Source: Sphingomonas profundi
GTDB taxonomy: Bacteria; Pseudomonadota; Alphaproteobacteria; Sphingomonadales; Sphingomonadaceae
NCBI RefSeq assembly: GCF_009739515.1
Contig: NZ_CP046535.1
Location: 3,891,501 to 3,955,500, forward strand
Direction of reading: 5' to 3'
Length of the DNA: 64,000 nucleotides
The notes beneath the pieces were generated by a model, which was not told the DNA's origin, ran no database searches, and worked only from the letters and a program-made list of their open reading frames with translations. A program made the position numbers and the translations under genes. Of the stretch, positions 60,813 through 64,000 are shown one piece after another. Each line of letters starts with the position of its first letter. The stretch's first letter is position 1.

Positions 60813-61110
60813 CGCCCAGAACGACCGGCAGAAGAATGCCTCGCGCTGCTCGCGCCTCCGGCCGGGCTACGCCCGCCCTACGCCGCAAGCAGCGCGAACG
60901 GCACGTCCATCATGTCCGTCACGCCGCTCGACAAAGGGGTCCCTTTTGGACGCCGATTGACAGGCAAATAGACGATTTCGGGTTGGGAAACCGCAGGGTC
61001 GCTCTAGACCTTCGGCCCAGCGGCCCTTCAAACCGACGCTTGTCAAAGATGGCTGGCCGTTAACTCCTTCTTTTCTCGTCAGCTTTAGAGTCCATCTGAA
61101 TGGCGAGTGG

Positions 61111-62736
61111 ATGACTATGCGGCACGATATACCTCAGAAATTAGAGCTGGCGGCGGCCTCATCCTCTCGGATTCTCGAGTCGCTTCATCATCCGGTTCTG
61201 GTCATCAATGCCCACAGCGAGATCACCTACGCAAACTCGACCGCTGCGGTCAGCCTGGGCGGATGGATCGTCGGGTTGAAGCTCAACGACATTTTCTCCG
61301 ATTATCTTCGCCCTGCGCTAATAGACGCAGGGCCTTCGAGTATGAAGCTTACGACGTTGCTGGCCGAGACATTTGACGCGTTGTTCAACCCCATCGGCGA
61401 TGGCGACGCCTGCATCAGCCTTTGGCCGGTTGCCGCTGCCGTGGATCAGATGCAGCCACAGAATGACGACCTGACGGGGCTCGCCTTGCGGAACACCTTC
61501 ATGGCCGGGCTCGAATACGCACTCTCCGACATCGAGGGAGCCGGTTCGATCGCAGTGCTTTGCCTCGATCTCGACCGCTTCAAGATTATCAACGACACGT
61601 TGGGTCACGGGATCGGCGATCAGCTGCTCAAGAAGGTGGCCGATCGGCTGTCTAAAGTCTCGCGGAAAGACGATCTCGTCGCCAGATTGGGCGGTGACGA
61701 GTTCGTCATCCTCCAGCGTGGCGTTCGCTCGCCGCGCGATGCGGAGCTGCTAGCTGAGCGCCTGGTCGACCTGGTCGGACGAACCTACGTGCTGAGCGGG
61801 CACACTGTGAACATCGGAGTCAGTGTCGGTGTGGCACTGGCCTCCGGCCCCGTACAGCCGCGCGACCTTCTCCGCAACGCCGATCTTGCACTCTACGAGG
61901 CGAAGCGCGCCGGCCGTGGTCGCTACCGCTTCTTCGAGCAGGGTATGGACACGCTGCTCCATGAACGTCGCGAGCTTGAGATTGATTTGCGACGCGCACT
62001 CGCGCTCAAGCAGTTCGAGCTTCACTATCAGCCCTTCCTCGATCTTGCCACTGATACGGTGATGGGGTTCGAGGCATTGTTGCGCTGGAACCATCCCATG
62101 CGCGGCAACGTGCCTCCGCTCGATTTCATCGCGGTTGCCGAGGAAAACGGGCTGATCGTCAAGATCGGCGAGTGGGTGCTCTTGACGGCTTGCGCGGCGG
62201 CCGCGTCCTGGCCCGAAAAGCTCGTCGTTGCGGTCAATGTTTCACCGATCCAGTTCAAGGCGGACAGCCTGCTGGCGTCGGTTTCGCTGGCGCTTGAACG
62301 ATCGGGACTGGCGCCGGAGCGGCTCGAGATCGAAATCACCGAAAGCGCGCTCCTTGCAGACACGGACAACGTGCTGGCGACGCTGCATGCGCTTCGCGCA
62401 CTTGGCGTCAAGATCTCGATGGATGATTTCGGCACGGGCTACTCCTCGCTGAGCTACCTGCAGAAGTTTCCGTTCAACAAGATCAAGATCGACCGTTCGT
62501 TCGTCGTCGGTGGCGATGCCGACAGCGCGGCGATCCTCAAGGCGGTGTCGGGCCTCGGCACCAGTCTCGGCATGGCGATCACCGCGGAAGGCGTTGAAAC
62601 AACCGAGCAGCTGGAGCGCATTCGCGACCAGAACTGCACCCACGTGCAAGGGTACCTCACCGGGCGGCCAATGACGCGGGCGAGCGTGCAATCCTTCCTT
62701 TCCCCCAAGTTCGAAGGAGACAGCAATGTCCGATGA
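61111..62736 (+). CDS. PAS-like GGDEF-EAL c-di-GMP signalling protein
   Basis: 541 residues. Residues ~15-75 are PAS-like (ILESLHHPVLVINAHSEITY, ANSTAAVSLGGWIVGLKLND). GGDEF domain: VLCLDLDRFKIINDTLGHGI, ARLGGDEFVILQRG (motif intact). EAL domain: MGFEALLRWNHPMRGNVPPL, LEIEITESALLADTDNVLAT, VKISMDDFGTGYSSLSYLQK, ITAEGVETTEQLERI. Both activities possible. The start of the BLUF gene lies inside its last codons (11-base overlap), so the two are translated together; the BLUF protein probably acts on it in trans. No membrane segment. Confidence 0.93.
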   Translation: MTMRHDIPQKLELAAASSSRILESLHHPVLVINAHSEITYANSTAAVSLGGWIVGLKLNDIFSDYLRPALIDAGPSSMKLTTLLAETFDALFNPIGDGDACISLWPVAAAVDQMQPQNDDLTGLALRNTFMAGLEYALSDIEGAGSIAVLCLDLDRFKIINDTLGHGIGDQLLKKVADRLSKVSRKDDLVARLGGDEFVILQRGVRSPRDAELLAERLVDLVGRTYVLSGHTVNIGVSVGVALASGPVQPRDLLRNADLALYEAKRAGRGRYRFFEQGMDTLLHERRELEIDLRRALALKQFELHYQPFLDLATDTVMGFEALLRWNHPMRGNVPPLDFIAVAEENGLIVKIGEWVLLTACAAAASWPEKLVVAVNVSPIQFKADSLLASVSLALERSGLAPERLEIEITESALLADTDNVLATLHALRALGVKISMDDFGTGYSSLSYLQKFPFNKIKIDRSFVVGGDADSAAILKAVSGLGTSLGMAITAEGVETTEQLERIRDQNCTHVQGYLTGRPMTRASVQSFLSPKFEGDSNVR

Positions 62737-63169
62737 GATCTACCGCCTGGTATATTACAGCCGCAATCTGACGACGACAGGCCAGGATAGGTTCGCGGCC
62801 GAGGTCGACAACATCCTCGACGTGAGCCGCGCCAACAATGCCCGCGATGGCATCACCGGCGCATTGATGTTCAACGCGGGCTGCTTCGCGCAGGTGCTGG
62901 AAGGCCCGCTTGGCATGGTGGAAGCCGCGTTCGAGCGCATTCAACAGGACGAGCGGCATGGAGAAGTTTCGCTTCTCGCCTTCGAGCCGATCGCCGCGCG
63001 CAGCTTCCCGAACTGGGCGATGGGCTTCGTTGGCCTGGCGGACGAGGATGCGGTTCGTTTCGCTGATGTTGCGTCAGCCAGCGACTTCGATCCATCGCGT
63101 TTTAGCGGAGACAAGCTGCATACCATCCTGCGCGATCTCGCGATCGACGAGGAACGTGCAGCGGCTTGA
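62726..63169 (+). CDS. BLUF-domain blue-light sensor
   Basis: 147 residues with an N-terminal BLUF (FAD-binding blue-light) domain: YRLVYYSRN (photoactive Tyr, Y10), SRANNARDGITGALMFN (Asn, N38), CFAQVLEGPLGMVEAAFERI (Gln, Q56) and RSFPNWAMGFVG (Trp/Met strand). The key Tyr-Asn-Gln set is present, so light-driven signalling is likely. About 45 residues follow the domain. The gene overlaps the GGDEF-EAL gene, the same pairing that in BlrP/YcgF-type systems is found as a single fused protein; here it appears as two coupled polypeptides. Confidence 0.9.
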   Translation: MSDEIYRLVYYSRNLTTTGQDRFAAEVDNILDVSRANNARDGITGALMFNAGCFAQVLEGPLGMVEAAFERIQQDERHGEVSLLAFEPIAARSFPNWAMGFVGLADEDAVRFADVASASDFDPSRFSGDKLHTILRDLAIDEERAAA

Positions 63170-63437
63170 TCTTGGAATGAGGCCGATGACGATCTCACCG
63201 CAAGGCAGATCTGGTTCGACGTTGGTCCGGAGAGCATGAGGTCGCAGCGGCGAGAAGCTCCTCGACGAGAGTCAGGGGAAAACGCTGTTCGGACCGGCCA
63301 GATGTTAGTGACACTGCCGCCAAAGTCTTCCGAAAGATTGATCCCGCGGGTGCGGAAATCGACAATTGAGGCCGGGAGCCCGCCAGAAAATCCAAAAGCG
63401 CTCCAAGTCATTAAGCTCTGTCTGGTAAGCATATAGG
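63170..63437. other. Intergenic region, no gene supported
   Basis: 268 bases. A plus-strand stretch ending VFRKIDPAGAEIDN and a stop at about 63369 looks like the end of some lost gene, but no family can be named. The region should hold the promoter of the MHYT gene. Confidence 0.4.
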
Positions 63438-64000
63438 ATGCTTGGCTTTTTCACTGCTGTCTTCGTATGCATGAGAGACATGCACGATGGTCGTATGGTG
63501 GCTTTGGCGGCCGTCATTTGCGCAATCGGTACCTATGCGTCGTTTGCCGTAGCTCAGCATGCTGCACGGTCAAAGGGCCAGGCCCGCCTGGTTTGGGGCC
63601 TTGTCAGCATCGTATCGAGCGGGTGCACAGCGTGGGCCACCCACTTCATCGTTCTGCTTGCGTTTCGCCCAGGCATGCCCGCGGCGTTCGAACCCGTTCT
63701 CACCGCCGCTTCACTGACCTTGGCAATTGTCGGAATCGGCGCGGGCGTCTGGATATCGATCACGAGCCGTCGCACCCGCGTCCAATTTGCCGCCGGGCTC
63801 ATCGTCGGCCTTGGGATCGCTGCGCTTCATTATGTAGGTCAGGCGGCGTATCTCGTGCAGGGTTCCGTTCATTGGGATTACAGGTTGGTGGTGCCATCCA
63901 TCATCCTCAGCTTGCCGCTGTGCGGAATGGCGATGGTGGCTACGTCCGGTCGCTCTCGCAAGGCTCGAAGGTTCGCCCCACCTCTTTTACTTCTGTCTAT
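63438..64000 (+). CDS. MHYT-domain membrane sensor, N-terminal part (runs off window)
   Basis: Open frame to the window end, starting MLGFFTAVFVCMRDMHDGRM. MHYT sensor: helices with CMRDMHDGRMVALAAVICAI, AWATHFIVLLAFRPGMPAAF, AALHYVGQAAYLVQ; the WATHF and ALHYVG blocks carry the conserved His/Met residues proposed to bind copper. About six membrane helices in the visible 187 residues. In this family the sensor is often followed by GGDEF/EAL or kinase domains beyond the window; which one is unknown. It is the third sensory or c-di-GMP gene in this segment. Confidence 0.85.
   Translation, partial: MLGFFTAVFVCMRDMHDGRMVALAAVICAIGTYASFAVAQHAARSKGQARLVWGLVSIVSSGCTAWATHFIVLLAFRPGMPAAFEPVLTAASLTLAIVGIGAGVWISITSRRTRVQFAAGLIVGLGIAALHYVGQAAYLVQGSVHWDYRLVVPSIILSLPLCGMAMVATSGRSRKARRFAPPLLLLS

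Larger units (their letters stand above)
58371..60962 (+). mobile_element. IS21-family insertion sequence 2
   Basis: About 2.6 kb with istA and istB on the plus strand. Ends are inverted repeats beginning TGTAGATCGGCGTGGAAAAG (left) and TGTCAATCGGCGTCCAAAAG (right), each with a second internal copy such as GATCGGCGTCGAAAAAGG. A different subgroup from copy 1 (different ends). istB is intact, istA broken by palindromic insertions. Flanks do not match each other, so no target duplication is visible. Confidence 0.85.

Noticed and set aside
1..64000. CRISPR array, tRNA, rRNA or replication origin
   Set aside because: No regularly spaced repeats, no tRNA-like cloverleaf with conserved T-loop, no rRNA sequence and no iteron or DnaA-box cluster were seen on reading.

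Overview
The window looks like an accessory region of a GC-rich alphaproteobacterium, most likely a sphingomonad. Supporting signs are the TonB-dependent receptors that follow a signal peptide and a ..IVVTARK.. segment, PEP-CTERM tails ending in TWAMMI-GFG-RRRK, the recombinase/DUF2924/DUF3489 cassette, and the combination of PQQ dehydrogenase, Rieske oxygenase and P450 genes. No rRNA, tRNA, CRISPR array or replication origin was seen. It is a mosaic: catabolic islands sit between insertion sequences and broken gene fragments.

Layout. 1-2.0 kb: a serine recombinase (cut by the window edge) with DUF2924 and DUF3489 partners; the same cassette recurs complete at 44.2-47.4 kb. 2.2-3.9 kb: a PEP-synthase-like domain fused to a MazG-type NTP pyrophosphohydrolase. 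4.0-6.5 kb: a frameshifted IS21-family element. 6.5-8.1 kb: joined fragments of five different genes. 8.35-10.6 kb: DUF2382 protein, small protein and CPA1 Na+/H+ antiporter. 10.7-17.9 kb: TetR regulator, TonB receptor, VOC protein, Rieske oxygenase, SnoaL-like protein, MDR oxidoreductase and a short LuxR gene. The LuxR gene is split by a 2,981-bp IS1595-type transposon (18,053-21,033) that carries four overlapping passenger genes and is flanked by an 8-bp target duplication. 21.1-22.5 kb: gene fragments.

22.5-38.1 kb is the main catabolic island. A seven-gene operon on the minus strand (alcohol dehydrogenase, aldehyde dehydrogenase, ADP-forming acyl-CoA synthetase, PQQ alcohol dehydrogenase with cytochrome c, SnoaL-like, VOC, cytochrome P450) diverges from a LysR regulator. 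Downstream of the regulator lie a small membrane protein, a membrane-anchored relative of linalool dehydratase-isomerase, and a second TonB receptor. A coherent reading is uptake of a hydrophobic alcohol or terpenoid, hydroxylation or dehydration-isomerisation, stepwise oxidation alcohol to aldehyde to acid, then CoA activation. The substrate is inferred, not shown.

38.3-43.2 kb: an XRE regulator divergent from a putative PD-(D/E)XK nuclease, then a terminator facing a phage-like terminase / DUF5681 / ParB-methyltransferase trio. 43.2-53 kb: recombinase cassette copy 2, then IS1182, IS630, IS3 and IS110 transposases, mostly broken, and a hemerythrin gene behind a C10 tract. 53.1-55.7 kb: small hypothetical genes, a tyrosine recombinase and a PEP-CTERM protein. 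55.8-64 kb: three second-messenger or sensor genes (GAF-PAS-GGDEF-EAL; PAS-like GGDEF-EAL coupled to a BLUF blue-light sensor; an MHYT protein cut by the edge), interrupted by a second IS21 element whose istA carries small palindromic insertions.
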